64,000 nucleotides of DNA from Musa acuminata AAA Group. Lineage: Eukaryota > Streptophyta > Magnoliopsida > Zingiberales > Musaceae. The stretch is from the NCBI RefSeq assembly GCF_036884655.1, contig NC_088330.1, positions 29,831,501 through 29,895,500 on the forward strand, read 5' to 3'. The position numbers were made by a program, and so were the translations under genes. Below the pieces are notes generated by a model, which searched no databases, had not been told where the DNA came from, and was given only the letters and a program-made list of their open reading frames with translations. This document shows positions 23,765 through 35,041 of this stretch, in pieces; position 1 is the first letter of the stretch, and each line of letters begins with the position of its first letter.

Positions 23765-24416
23765 TCAAGGGAACGTGTATGATCCGCCGATCTGCGAGTT
23801 CGCCGACGGAGGACTGATGACCACCCGCAGCAGTGAGATAGTGATGACGATGAACCCCGACGACAGGTAAACGATCGTCGGTGTTCCTCCCCATTAGTCC
23901 CTTTGCAAACGGATAGAGATGAGCAAGCACCCAGAAGCTGAAGAACAACCCTCCCAACAGCTTGCTCCACTGAGGGATCACGTTGTATATTGTCCGGCTC
24001 ACCCCGACCGCGATGGCGATCGGGTTCACCATTATTATGGTGAGCGGAGGTATCATCAGCGACGTCCACTTCACCACGTAGAGGTCAGCGAATTCGTCGT
24101 CTCCATCGTCGGCAGCTGACTTTGAGGTGAGCGTGAATGAGATCTCTATGCCGGCGATCACCTTCAGCAACCCTTGAATCACGGCTGCAAGGTGAGCGCT
24201 GGTACCGCCATTGAGCCAGAACTGCTCGTTGCGCCACCAATCTTCGAGCGAGATTCCAGACCACCGGATGTCGAGGATGGCCAGCAGACACAGTATCAGC
24301 GCGATGACGAGCAGGTAGATGAGGTAGGGCACGCTGAGAGTCTGCACGATGAACTGCCCGGGTAACAGCGAGAGTGCCGGTAGGAAGCAGTATCCGATGA
24401 GGAAGATGGAGGTGAA
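23765..24416 (-). pseudogene. Cellulose synthase-like D (CSLD) C-terminal fragment, truncated and frameshifted
   Basis: From about 24416 the minus strand matches the last 210 or so residues of CSLD proteins, which are Golgi/plasma-membrane polysaccharide synthases. Blocks [78 protein letters not shown] and [20 protein letters not shown] are all recognisable, covering the final transmembrane helices. Just after GLMGR (about 23885-23890) a small deletion shifts the frame. The expected ending (TPTIVY... IGGSYTFP, then stop) continues in the next frame to a TGA at 23765. The shifted frame instead runs to about 23739. The whole front of the protein, including the glycosyltransferase domain, is missing, and no splice acceptor precedes the homology. 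It is almost certainly a pseudogene. Confidence 0.88.
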
Positions 24417-24749
24417 TTGGATATCCAAGCCAGTCATTTAAATTGACTCAGGCGGCGCAATACGTGATATCCACGCCATCTCCACTCGCTGCGTAACCAG
24501 TCATTTTATTCATTCGCTCATCTCACGAGTCAAATCTCTCGCCGAGTAAAAGTCGAACTCGAAGCAACTTCCAAGTCGAAACCAAGAAAATAAACGGCCC
24601 GGTTCCCTCACGGCGACCCCTCACTAGCCGAGCTTACAATACCTGCCACCTGTCCGTCTTCTATCTCCTACTTTCACGCGATCCACGCTCTGCCCACCAA
24701 CAAAATATCGTACCTTAATCGACGGCCTGTATTCGATGTCATGTTATCA

Positions 24750-24981
24750 TTAGCTTTTGAGATTTGGCGGTAGCCGTTGGATGGCGGATCGCATTGTTCC
24801 ATTTTCCTTTGTTCGCAAGAAAGCGGCGGACGATTCGACCAAACGTCCTCCGCTATTTGTAGCCAATCGGCAATCCGCCACCTCGCTCTCGCTCTTCGTC
24901 TTCTTTCTCGATCGCGGTCCTCGGGTCTCGAGGAAGAGCGGGAGCCCTTGTCGCGGAGATGTGCTCTCTTATCGTCAACGG
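24750..24981 (+). promoter_or_regulatory. Probable RCD1 promoter and first non-coding exon
   Basis: GC-rich leader-like sequence ending ...CGTCAACG at 24981, followed by a GTATCG donor and a long T-rich stretch typical of a plant 5'UTR intron. It is the only promoter-like block upstream of RCD1 on this strand. A matching acceptor (GTGGGCAG) lies at 30939-30946, giving a second leader exon of 30947-31021 before the ATG. Linking the two is inference. If correct, the intron is about 6 kb and contains the LARD element. Confidence 0.4.
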
Positions 24982-25745
24982 TATCGGTTCTTCTCTCCGA
25001 TCTTGATGTTTGTCCTTTCGCTTGCTGCAATATTGTTTGCGAGAAGTTCTCTCTGTGTGATCCGCTTCGTTTCCGTCTTATTTGTGCTTTCCTATAAGAT
25101 TTTTGGGTAGATCTGTTCTTTCGTGCGTTGTTCTTGGTGGATTATGTTGATAAAGGTTTTGATTTGTAGGTGGGGTGGAATTGAGTGGTTGGGCGCTATT
25201 ACTTGTTGTTGATCAAGATGATTAATTATCGTCGGAAAAGGGATGATTGGTTTTTGTTATGGTTGTTTAATGAAATAAGCTAGTTTGAGATGTTAATCCA
25301 CCGATATTCTCCTTGATGCAACGAGAGCTTAAGGACTAATTACAATAATCCACTCACAGAATGGTACTGAGATGTACATCCTACGCAAACTTTCAGTCAC
25401 GTTACAATTTCAGAAAGTGCAACAAAAACCATGGAGGGAGGGATCCTTGAAATTTCCTTTCCGAAACGGCCACTAATTCCACACTCCAATCAGCCTCTTT
25501 ATAGGTGTCTTTCAATATAGTACTCTCAAAATTGACAAAGCCTTTGCCTAGTCATCGATTCTTTTCTTCATCCTGAAGGGGTTTCAGAGTATGGATAGTC
25601 GTAGATAAGAATAAAAATCTGGGTCTAGTCATCGATTCATTTGGTGGTTCTATTGGTACGGTATCGGTACAATATATTAAAATATTAATCTAGTACTGAT
25701 ACCAATCAATAGGCTTATTGGTACGATATTCATACCTTACTATGT
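24982..25745 (+). other. Presumed 5'UTR-intron sequence before the LARD
   Basis: No coding frame. Near 25650-25740 there are repeated GGTACGGTATCGGTAC/GGTACGATATTC words that resemble a short dispersed repeat. Related words recur downstream of the LARD near 30580-30750. Confidence 0.35.
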
Positions 25746-26190
25746 TGTTATGGACAAACTTCTAAACAGGATGTTCGATGTAATACTTATGTATGTCCAT
25801 GTCTTTTGGTATGTTCATGCTTTGCACGGCATGTAGAGGGACGGTCGAAGGCTTAATAGTCCTATTTTAGTTGGATTGGTGGCCGCTTTAGGCTTGTAAA
25901 TAAAGGTTGTGTCATATGGACACTTGTGAGAGATTTTCGGTCTGTAGTGGACCATTTTGACCCTTTGTTGTGCAATTGTTCAGAGCTTGTAAAGTCTGTT
26001 TGTAATTTGCATTGTCTATGAAGTGTTTTCCAAAATGTTTGCTTGTGGATCCCGAATTATGCGTTTTATCTAACCCGTTCTCTCTTTTGTGGGTCCTAAG
26101 GGACCATGGGAGGCTTCGGGGAGGCTGATCTTTGCGAACGGATACGCAAGGGTGCCGCACGACTTAGGCAAACCAGCTAAGTCCGTGACA
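25746..26190 (+). repeat. 5' LTR of the LARD
   Basis: Begins TGTTATGGACAAACTTC and ends CTAAGTCCGTGACA, and carries AATAAA-type sequence near its middle (TTGTAAATAAAGG). Direct match to 29862-30307. Confidence 0.92.
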
Positions 26191-26192
26191 AA

Positions 26193-26210
26193 TGGTATCA
26201 GAGCGGGACA
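26193..26210 (+). other. LARD primer-binding site
   Basis: TGGTATCAGAGCGGGACA starts two bases after the LTR end. It is complementary to the 3' end of initiator tRNA-Met. Confidence 0.92.
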
Positions 26211-29200
26211 AGCACTCATAGAAACACTTAGCATGCAAATGTGGGGGACCTAGTGGGGCTGCGCTGAGGGCAGTTAGCACACGGGCGACCGTTTGGGGAA
26301 AACGGGCATGGAGATGTAGGGAAAAGGAGTCGTTCAGAGGAGCGAGCATCTGAGATTGGCATTCAGAGGAATGACCAACCATTCGCGCAAGAGGCACCAC
26401 GAGAACAGGCAAGCTTGGAAGAATGTGGAGCGCACAAAGGGTGGGATGGCTGAGTTTGAGCTACGGCTCAACGTTGACAACTATACTTGATGGTGCTCAA
26501 GGCAAGCGAGGCGCTTAGTAAAGGATGAGACTATGTAAAGATGGAATGAGTTGCTCAGCGACCAAAAGAGTTGTGCAAAGCTCACACAGGTGAGGGGAAT
26601 TGCTAACTCGAAGAATTTTGGTACTCATGCATGGGCTTGTATGCGGACGATGGAATGCTCGCGGCCATCCCAAGGCGATCGAAATTCAGCGCCATGGAGC
26701 ATTCAAACTTTCTCTTCGGCATGTGAAGGATACGTTCGTAGGAGGCTGAAGTGTGCAGCAAGTTCAGCATGTTCCTATGCCTTGAGTGGTGCAGCGGGGG
26801 CTGTATTGACGTGGAGTCGCAACCTAGCAAGTGCGTTTGCAGGAGGCAGAACAATGCACAATTTGTTCAGCAAATCGGAGTAGTCCAAGGGGATAGTGGT
26901 CTCCGAAACGAAGAGAGATGTTGCTCCAACGGGATAGATATCCAGGAGGGATAAATCCTGGCTCTCCAAGAGGAAGAATCATGTGCAACAGACCGCACAT
27001 GTTGAGGAGGAGTATCTCAACAAACAACAACCCCACGAAGCTCAATGGATCGAGCAAGCGGCAAGGAGTCGTCGCATGATCTCGCTTGAGAGAATGCATT
27101 GGTGGATGCATTACGAGATCAAGTGGGGGAGCAACCCAAAGCAACACAAATGAAGGTACACTTGGAGTCGATATGAAGATCGGACTCAAGGAAGGGTTGA
27201 CCCGTGGAATGGTGGGCACGAGGGCCACCATCAATTCAACGCAAAAACGAGGAGCGGAGCAACTTGGGTGTAACTTGGCGAAGTACCTAAGCCGCATGAA
27301 GGGAGCCAGCATAGAAGGTAGAACATGGAGCGGAGGCACAGTGCTTTCCTTGGACAGAGGTCAAGGACATGAACTCTTGCAGAGGCAAGAGCAGGATCAT
27401 GTTGTTCTATGGGTCCTTCATTCTGACGGAGCGGACTCATCTTGCATGGTACCAAAGACGAAGGGAGCTTCTGGGCACATGCACCTTACCTCGGAGAAGC
27501 ATTTGATGGAGGAACTAAGGCGACTCAACTTGCGGAGGCGAAGTTGGGTTCAGAAGGCCTTAGCACGAGGCAAGAGGACACGGAGGCGGGTACTCTTGAA
27601 GAATATGCCACAGTGTTGCCATTCAAGTTGCCATGAAGGAAGCAGTGTGCAGCGGAGATTATGCTGGTAGGGGCAGAAGCCCAGGATCCAGACAATGGTG
27701 CACTAATTGCAGTGAAGTCAGGGGACTTCGGGAGCTACTAGGCGACGTACTGTCCTAGAGCGGTGCTTCATCTAGATGTGACCCAATAGTGGGTGGATGA
27801 AGGTTGATTGCCAAAAGAGCAAACAAAATCGAAGGTGGAAGAGACCCTGCGATGTATTGGCAGAGGCCACACATGGAGGGATCACAATTTGAGTTCATCC
27901 CACAAGGATCGTAATGCAATAGAGATGTCATCAAGAGGCGACAGGGTGCAGCGGATCGTGGTGGAACAGTTCGTGGCAATACGATACACACGACATGGTC
28001 CCGTGAGAGACTAGATTATACGGAGGTATGATCGGGAGCTACTGGAAGCTCCACTTCGGTGAACAACACGACAGCAAGAAGGGCTATGGATTCAAGGAGT
28101 GAAGGCCATGGTACCGTAGAGGCGGGTCTTCCGTGCGTGCATCGAATTTTGCATCGGATGAAAGCCTTGGTAATCAGCATATGGGGGTTGTGTTCCACCA
28201 AGGGAAAAGTTCGAATGCAAGTACAAGTGAGTCCCATGGGAGGGACTTGATCATGCAAAGGTATGATCGAAGCAGTTGGAGAGTTGGACTGCTCCAGAGC
28301 CCATATTCGCTTAAGGGAGCCCGGCAAGTCAGAGGACAAGGTCGAGTAAGCGAACATTGCTACCAAGGAAGCTAAAGAGAACCAAATCGGTGCAAACCCT
28401 ATAATGCGATGGTAGAGGCCATGCATGGTTGTTGTAGTCTGTCTTTCCATCGACTAAAGGGAGCTGCTTGGAGAACACAGAGGTGTTGAAGCAGGGGGTC
28501 GAAAGGGGCGAGGAAGCGACGATAAATTCAGAGGGACTTAGCTACCCAAAATCAAGCATCAGTTAGAATGGAGACGGACTCGGAGGAGTGTCACAGAGAC
28601 ATATCTACTGATCGTGAAGAAAAGGGATGGAGATGCGAGACGACGGATAGTAGGGCCATGAGCATGACAGCGCCATGGTACCGTAGAGGCGGGACTTTCG
28701 TGAAAGTCATTGATCCCTTGCTCTCATGGAGGGAGAGCGCTTGGTCGTGAAAGGGGCCGAGGAGGTGGAGCATGCAGAGGCAAACTCCAAGTACCGAGAC
28801 AAGGCTGAAGGGTAAAGGCTAAGGAACTTCGTAAGACCGGTGTCAACGAGCTTCTCATCAAGATAGTCGAAAGTGAAGGATTTCGGGTCATGCAAGAGTG
28901 CACGACCAAGGAACGAAGCAGGCACTGCGCGGTGTTGTACCTTTGCTACTCAGGGGAGTAGGCGGCAGGATTGATGGAGAAGATGGTACAATCCCAGAGG
29001 CGACTAAATCTATTAGAGAATTACTCCAAGTTGGGGCGAAAACTTCTTGTATTCCGGAAGTTCGATGACATTGAGAAGGTGAATCACAATAGCTAACTCA
29101 ACGCAAGGAGTGCAAACACTTCAAGTGCTTCGGAAGTGTGAGCAAAGAGCAGGCGAAGGCCAGTAACCAACTCGATGCATGGAGTACAATCTCGAGGAGG

Positions 29201-29849
29201 CGGGCGAAGTCAAGTAACATTTGCCTTCTTAACCCTTAAGAGAATGGGTGAAACCGAGTATCCCAATTCTCTTATCTATTTAGCAGAGGAGCTCTACGCA
29301 GGTTTAAAGACCCTTCGAAGATAATGGAAGACAATAGTTGTCAAATCCTCACCAACGGTGATCAGTGCTACTGAGAGTAGATTGTCCGCTTCATGTCCCA
29401 ACGAAATGCCAATCGAAAGCAGAAGTGATGCGAACCTACTTGGAAGTGACAACTAAGTGAAAGAAGAGTCAATGGGCAAATTTTGTGGAGGAAGGACCCA
29501 AAACTTCAGAAGTTTGCGAGACGATGCTCGTTAAAGCTCCAACAAGCATCCACCCAGTTCAAGCAGCATATTTGAGAGACTGGCACAGTAAGGATGGTCT
29601 TTTCCTTCATCTGGAGGATCCGCAGGAACCAACAGGGATCAACATAACTCAGCCAACCCCACACTAGAGTCAGAGTCATTGGCGAGTTGAAGCAGCGTGG
29701 CGGATCAAAAGTTCGACTACTCAAAAACAGCAGCGGAGAGCAGTTGGGAGCCAGGAGGCGCATTGCAGCTGGAGCAGAAGATTGAAGACTCAGCAAAGGC
29801 AAGGAGTTGCAGTGTCGGCAAAGACTTCGACGAGGACGTCGAAGGAATA

Positions 29850-29861
29850 AGTGGGGGAGAA
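29850..29861 (+). other. LARD polypurine tract
   Basis: AGTGGGGGAGAA abuts the 3' LTR start at 29862, the normal plus-strand primer position. Confidence 0.85.
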
Positions 29862-30307
29862 TGTCATAGACAAACTTCTAAACAGGATGCTTGATGTAAT
29901 GCTTATGTATGTCCGTGTCTTCTGGTATGTTCATGCTTTGCACAACATGTAGAGGGACGACTGAAGGCTTAATAGTCCCATTTTAGTTGGGTTGGTGGCC
30001 GCTTTAGGCTTGTAAATAAAGGTTGTGTCTTATGGACACTTGTGAGAGATTTTCGGTCTGTAGTGGATCATTTTGACCTTTTGTTGTGCAACTGTTCAGA
30101 GTTTGTAAAGTTTGTTTGTAATTTGCATTGTTTATGAAGTGTTTCCGGAAATGTTTGCTTGTGGATTCCGAATGAGGCGTTTTCTCTAACTCGTTCTCTC
30201 TTTTGTGGGTCCTAAAGGACCATGGGAGGCTTCGTGGAGGCTGACTTTTGCGAACGGACACGCAAGGGTGCCGCACGACTTAGGCAAAACCAGCTAAGTC
30301 TGTGACA
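29862..30307 (+). repeat. 3' LTR of the LARD
   Basis: Begins TGTCATAGACAAACTTC and ends CTAAGTCTGTGACA. About 446 bp, one base longer than the 5' copy. Confidence 0.92.
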
Positions 30308-30362
30308 ATGTGGTGGGTGTTGATACATATTGGGAAAAGCCAATACCGGCTAGTCACTGTAA

Positions 30363-30397
<35 letters not shown>

Positions 30398-31021
30398 GAG
30401 GCGGAGGAGGAGGAGGTAGAGCAAAGGTGGCGATGTGGCAATACTAATAAGGAGAGGACGATGGGAGGGGAGTGATGGGGATGGAGAGGAGGTGGCGATG
30501 CATTGGAAAGCAGCAGTAGCCAAAGAAGAGTATGAAGAAGAGAGAAAAGGGGGTAGGATTAGTGCCTTTCCATTCTATACTGCTCAGCATCGATTATCTT
30601 ACCATCCAGTACTGATTAGTTCACCGGTCATTTAGCTAACATTTGTAAGCTTGGATTTGGACCGGATTAGGCAAAATTACTTTGCATACCTATCAATCGT
30701 CAGACCAATAAAAACCAGTCTGTTCTGGCTGGTACAGTCAGTTATCAAACCTTGATTTAATATAATGCATTCTTCCTTTTTTTCCTATTTCCTTCGATGA
30801 TTCTGTTAACATGCTTTACAAGAATATGTTGGACATCATGCTATTTCTATTTATTCCAGGATTTTCTTGCTTGGTGTCTACCATGATTTGAATTTTTCTA
30901 TCTATACTGTGACGGGAAGTTTCTAATTACTAAGTGAGGTGGGCAGCCTTCGTGGAGACCAGTCATTCGAAAAGAATTAGTCAGTGGTTAGTGTACACTT
31001 CTTGGAATAAAAATAGAAGAG
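30308..31021 (+). other. Intron remainder and RCD1 leader
   Basis: Contains a (GA)n microsatellite at 30364-30394 followed by a GGA-rich patch, then ordinary intron-like sequence. A plausible acceptor at 30946 starts the leader exon that reaches the RCD1 ATG. Confidence 0.4.
30364..30394 (+). repeat. (GA)n microsatellite
   Basis: About 15 GA units, directly visible. Confidence 0.95.
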
Positions 31022-34000
31022 ATGAACCGAAAGGTATTGGATAAAAGTGAAGGTGTTATGCACAATCTGAAGAGGAAGAGAGAATCTGGTGCATGTTTCA
31101 CTACTTTTGGCCATGGCCTAGTAGCAAATCCACAAATCCCAGATCTAAGGGGTTGCAACATAAAGCGTTGTACAAATGATTTCAGCTGCAGTATTCAGAG
31201 TCAAATTCTCAATAAATATTGCAATTTCACAAAAAGTGGTTTGCCATGTCGGGTGCTATCTTTCGAGGATGGTGAATGGAAAGATTTTGCTGAGAATATC
31301 ATCAGTTTGGTCCAGGAAGATTTCCGGCTAAAGAAGGCAATTACTGAAGCATATTTTAAGAATCAGCACTTTTTGTTGGACTTTGTCCACATGGTATACA
31401 TTGATCTGAAAACGGGTTTACAGAAACCGATTGCTTGGATTGATGCAGATGGGAAATGTTATTTCCCAGAAGTATGTCCTGAAAATTATGGATTAAATAG
31501 ATACCATCAACATGGCAAGGGCAAACAAGTTGACATGATTTGTGATCCAAATGGGACACATGAAATTGATGCCCGTTTGGAGATTTCTGTTAGTGCAGCT
31601 GAAAGCTCAAGTTCAGGATCTGATGATGAGGTTATGTCCAATGTCAAGAGGATCAAGAGAGAAGAAAATCCTTTATGTGCTCAAGGCAATGAGACTGTTG
31701 GAGAAAATGAGCCATGTCCATTTCTCCCTTCAGATATTTCTGCTTTAGAAAGTTGGCAAGAAAAGAAGGTTAGACCTGCTGGTGATCCGCGAGTCAGTGC
31801 TGTGCTGGACTTGTTACTTAAGAGTTTGGGCCAAGTAATTGATGCAAAGGACATTCTTAGGATCCTTAAAACTCCAGCAAAAAATGACTTAGGTATGGTT
31901 CGATTTAGCCTTTTTCAAGAGCAAGCTATGGTCACCCAAAAAGTCCGTGGCAATGCAAATGTTCGTTATGCCTGGCTTAGTACCTCCAAGGATGTTGTGG
32001 AAGAGGTGATGTCAAAGGGAGTTTTGAAGAAACCTATACAGAAGCCTGCTTTTGGCAATGGCATTCATCTGGCACCGGCAAATTGTTCAAATATACGGTG
32101 AGGTCTTTTATCAACTTTATGGTGATTGTCTTCTGGCAGTTACCTCAAAACCCTTTATTTTTTGGTTTGGAAGGACAAAAAGCCTATTATTTTGCATTTC
32201 CTGGTTCCTGTTGGTCATGCACTCTTCTTTATTTTGCTGATCATCGATGGTGAATAAATATCACTAATGCACATGTACCGTCTTCAGTGCAAGCTGTTCT
32301 GATATTGACGAAAATGGTGTTGTCCATATGATGTTGTGCCGTGTAATTATGGGGAACATGGAGCTGATTCCGACGGGATCCATGCAGCATCAGCCCAGCC
32401 ATGAAAATTTTGACAGTGGCATAGATGATCTTCAAAATCCAAAGCGTTATATTATATGGGACTTGAATATGCATACTCATATTTATGCAGAATATATTGT
32501 AACTTTAAACTTGCCAACCAATGCTAAAGGTAATTTTCCTGGGGCATCATCTGTCAGTTTCTATATATATTTGTCTTGTATATCAAGGCCCTGTACTTTT
32601 TTTGGTGATCGCAGAAGGTTTGGACAGGGAAGCCAGTATATCTAATGTATCTGCTTTGACAAATTCTTATTCACCTCACAGTTTTTTTCAGGTGTGTTTT
32701 GAAATTTACAATTTTTTAATCCATCTTTCTTGAGAATGCTTAATTAGAGTCAGGTCTCAGTAATAACTATCTGGTAGACTACAAATTAATCCTTCCGTTG
32801 ATGAATATATACCCATCACCGACCATCTGCTCAAAATATTCACATGGTCATGATGGAAATGACTAATCTATTTGTTTCATTAAATTATTTTATTGATGCT
32901 GGAACATGTTTTTGCATGATAAATAATCTGAAGATATCAGTGAACACTTTGCGTAGTAGGATGTTCAATCAGCTGCATTAGATTCCACAACAAAGACCTT
33001 AGATTACATAATTTGGACTTCTATTTTGGTGAAACCTGAAGCAGTTGTTTTGTTCTTTTACGTGGTAATGAAGTATTTGATTGTCTTGCCCCTTCTGTGA
33101 CTAGGATAAGTGTCAGCCATCTCCAGTTGTGGGAAATCAATCTACAGGTTTATTGTCAGGCCGAGCTCCAAAAACTCCAACTTCACCATGGATGCCATTC
33201 TCAATGTTGTTTGCTGCAATTTCAACTAAAGTACCTCTTGAAGACATGGATTTAGTTAATACTCATTATGAAGATTTTAAGGTTGTATTTTCCTTTAATA
33301 AACTACAGTTACATCACGAGTATATTGGCGTCACAAATAACTCCGTATGCTTTTCCTTTCATCAGAAGAAGAAGATAAGCAGGATTGACCTGATTAAAAA
33401 GTTACGGCAGATAGTTGGTGATAAATTGTTGGTTTCTACAATAATGAGGCTGCAACACACGGTTTGTTTTCACAGTTTTGGTTGGTATACATTCATTACC
33501 TATGAAATTACTGAAATCTCTGTGACTTATCCAGATATGATCTTTTGCCATATGAGGAAACATAGATTTAGTCATACAACTTAGGGATCTCTTATTTCGA
33601 GCTTCAGTTATTTTAATGGTTTATCTTGGTCTTGCTGGCTCCTGTGAATTTTTGAAGTTCTTATTTTTTTATGGTAGATATCAGATTTTGCTTGCTCTAC
33701 TACATTGTTAAATTGATTTTATATTTTTCTTGTGGCTAATTTACAATACATCCTTTATCTCTTAGAAAGTTATACTACCTATTCGTGGGTTACAAAGACA
33801 TTATCTTGATGAACCTCAGTGAGGTTATCTTGAAAGCGTGCTCTGAGTTAAAAAACTTGGAACTTAAAATTGTGTTAAGTATTGACCTCTAATTTTCTCA
33901 TGATGGAGTTGGCTCTACGTTATAAATAACAGAACTTAATTGTTGGGCTTCTTCCTAGATTACCAGTTTGCCAATGAGGATTTAGTTGCCTATGGGATCT

Positions 34001-35041
34001 ATAATTTCCATGATTTAAAAGTAAATTTATGAAGCTTATGGGATCTATAATTTCCATTCTCAAAGAATGTGGTTCTGAGAAGTTGTCAGAGGCAATTCAG
34101 GAGTCTGATTATATTGACCAAACCTGCACTTTGTTCAGCACGATTTGGCGTAGGTTCCCTAGTGGGCTTTCCTAATCAAGGGCATCACCAGAGAAGTTTG
34201 CATCGTTATGCTAGTGTAGACATCATTTTGTTCCCCCATGCTTTATGCTAGTGTAGACATCAATTCCTGCATTTCAGAACATAGGCATATGCTTTGATCT
34301 CTATTCACTTTAGGTGCATTCTGCTTCTTGTGTGTCACATCTGATTGATTACACAGGATAAGGATTGCTGGTTTGTTTTAGCAGCCACTTTCTTTATTTT
34401 TCTCATGTCATTTTGTTTCTTCCATATTTTAGTTTTCTTTCTAGATAAAAGTGCAATTAGTACTTGCCATTGTGTTCTACAATACACGGTGTAGCCCACT
34501 GCAAGGCATCGCATGCCATTGTGCCGGACAATGCAGACACTTTACTGTTCCAACCTAGGCATATTTAGCACAACTCATCGTTTATTCTAAATGCATGGTC
34601 TAGTTAGATACATGTCTATTTGTTGGTCATTCGGCACGCGAACATCATTCCTTGAGTTACAATCCGTGTGTCAACTGTGCATTTTAACTCCTGCTATATT
34701 CTGCCTAAGATTAATCCACTTGCTAGCCACTAGCTACTTTTTGTGCTATGAACCAAGTTTCGTGACCTTTAAGCCCCCTTGCTTGCCTGGAAGATAAGAT
34801 AAACAGCAGACGTTAAGAAAATCACAATGATTTAAAACTTTATATGTTTGATCAAGGGAAATTAATGTCACATATTTTGATGCTCTTACATCCTTCCTAT
34901 TGCTCGTTAACCATAAGCACCTGCTGTGTTTTGCAGTTACCACCAATGGCCAGACATCCACCTCCAAAATCCTGGTCCACGGAGCTGCAAAACAAGCCTG
35001 GAAATGGTGGAAGCCCCTCCTTGTTTCCAGGTTCGTGTTAG
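31022..35041 (+). CDS. RCD1: RCD1/SRO protein (WWE, PARP-like and RST domains), 6 coding exons
   Basis: Exons 31022-32097, 32288-32529, 32615-32691, 33105-33281, 33366-33461 and 34937-35041 all have GT/AG edges and one frame, giving about 590 residues, the usual RCD1 length. A KRKRE patch at 17-21 and VKRIKREE near 208-215 are likely nuclear signals. The WWE domain is at about 75-150 ([32 protein letters not shown]). The PARP-like fold is at about 250-445, where the His-Tyr-Glu catalytic set is not seen ([23 protein letters not shown]), as is known for RCD1. The RST domain is at about 485-557 ([40 protein letters not shown]). RCD1 is a nuclear hub that binds transcription factors through RST and tunes oxidative-stress and organelle signals. 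The last intron is long (about 1.5 kb). Confidence 0.94.

Larger units (their letters stand above)
25746..30307 (+). mobile_element. Non-coding LTR retrotransposon (LARD), 4.56 kb, structurally complete
   Basis: Two direct LTRs of about 445 bp (25746-26190 and 29862-30307) begin TGTYAT and end TGACA. A tRNA-Met primer site follows the first and a polypurine tract precedes the second. The host bases ATGT lie just outside both ends (25742-25745 and 30308-30311), a short target duplication. The 3.67-kb interior is GC-richer than its surroundings and has no gag, protease, integrase or RT motif in any frame; its longest frames are unrelated chance frames. By eye the LTRs differ at about 35 of 445 positions (about 92% identity), mostly transitions. 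Such large non-coding elements need proteins from autonomous relatives. Confidence 0.9.

Noticed and set aside
23560..24069. 169-aa minus-strand frame overlapping the CSLD fragment
   Set aside because: It is an out-of-frame shadow of the CSLD homology. Only its middle briefly follows the true frame after the shift.
26824..27670. Overlapping open frames of 171 aa (minus) and 194 aa (plus) in the LARD interior
   Set aside because: No gag or pol motif in either. The same region in the second LARD is full of stops, so nothing has been conserved as protein.
33129..33584. 151-aa frame treated as one exon of RCD1
   Set aside because: It reads through an intron. The RST domain is continuous only when 33282-33365 is removed at GT/AG sites.
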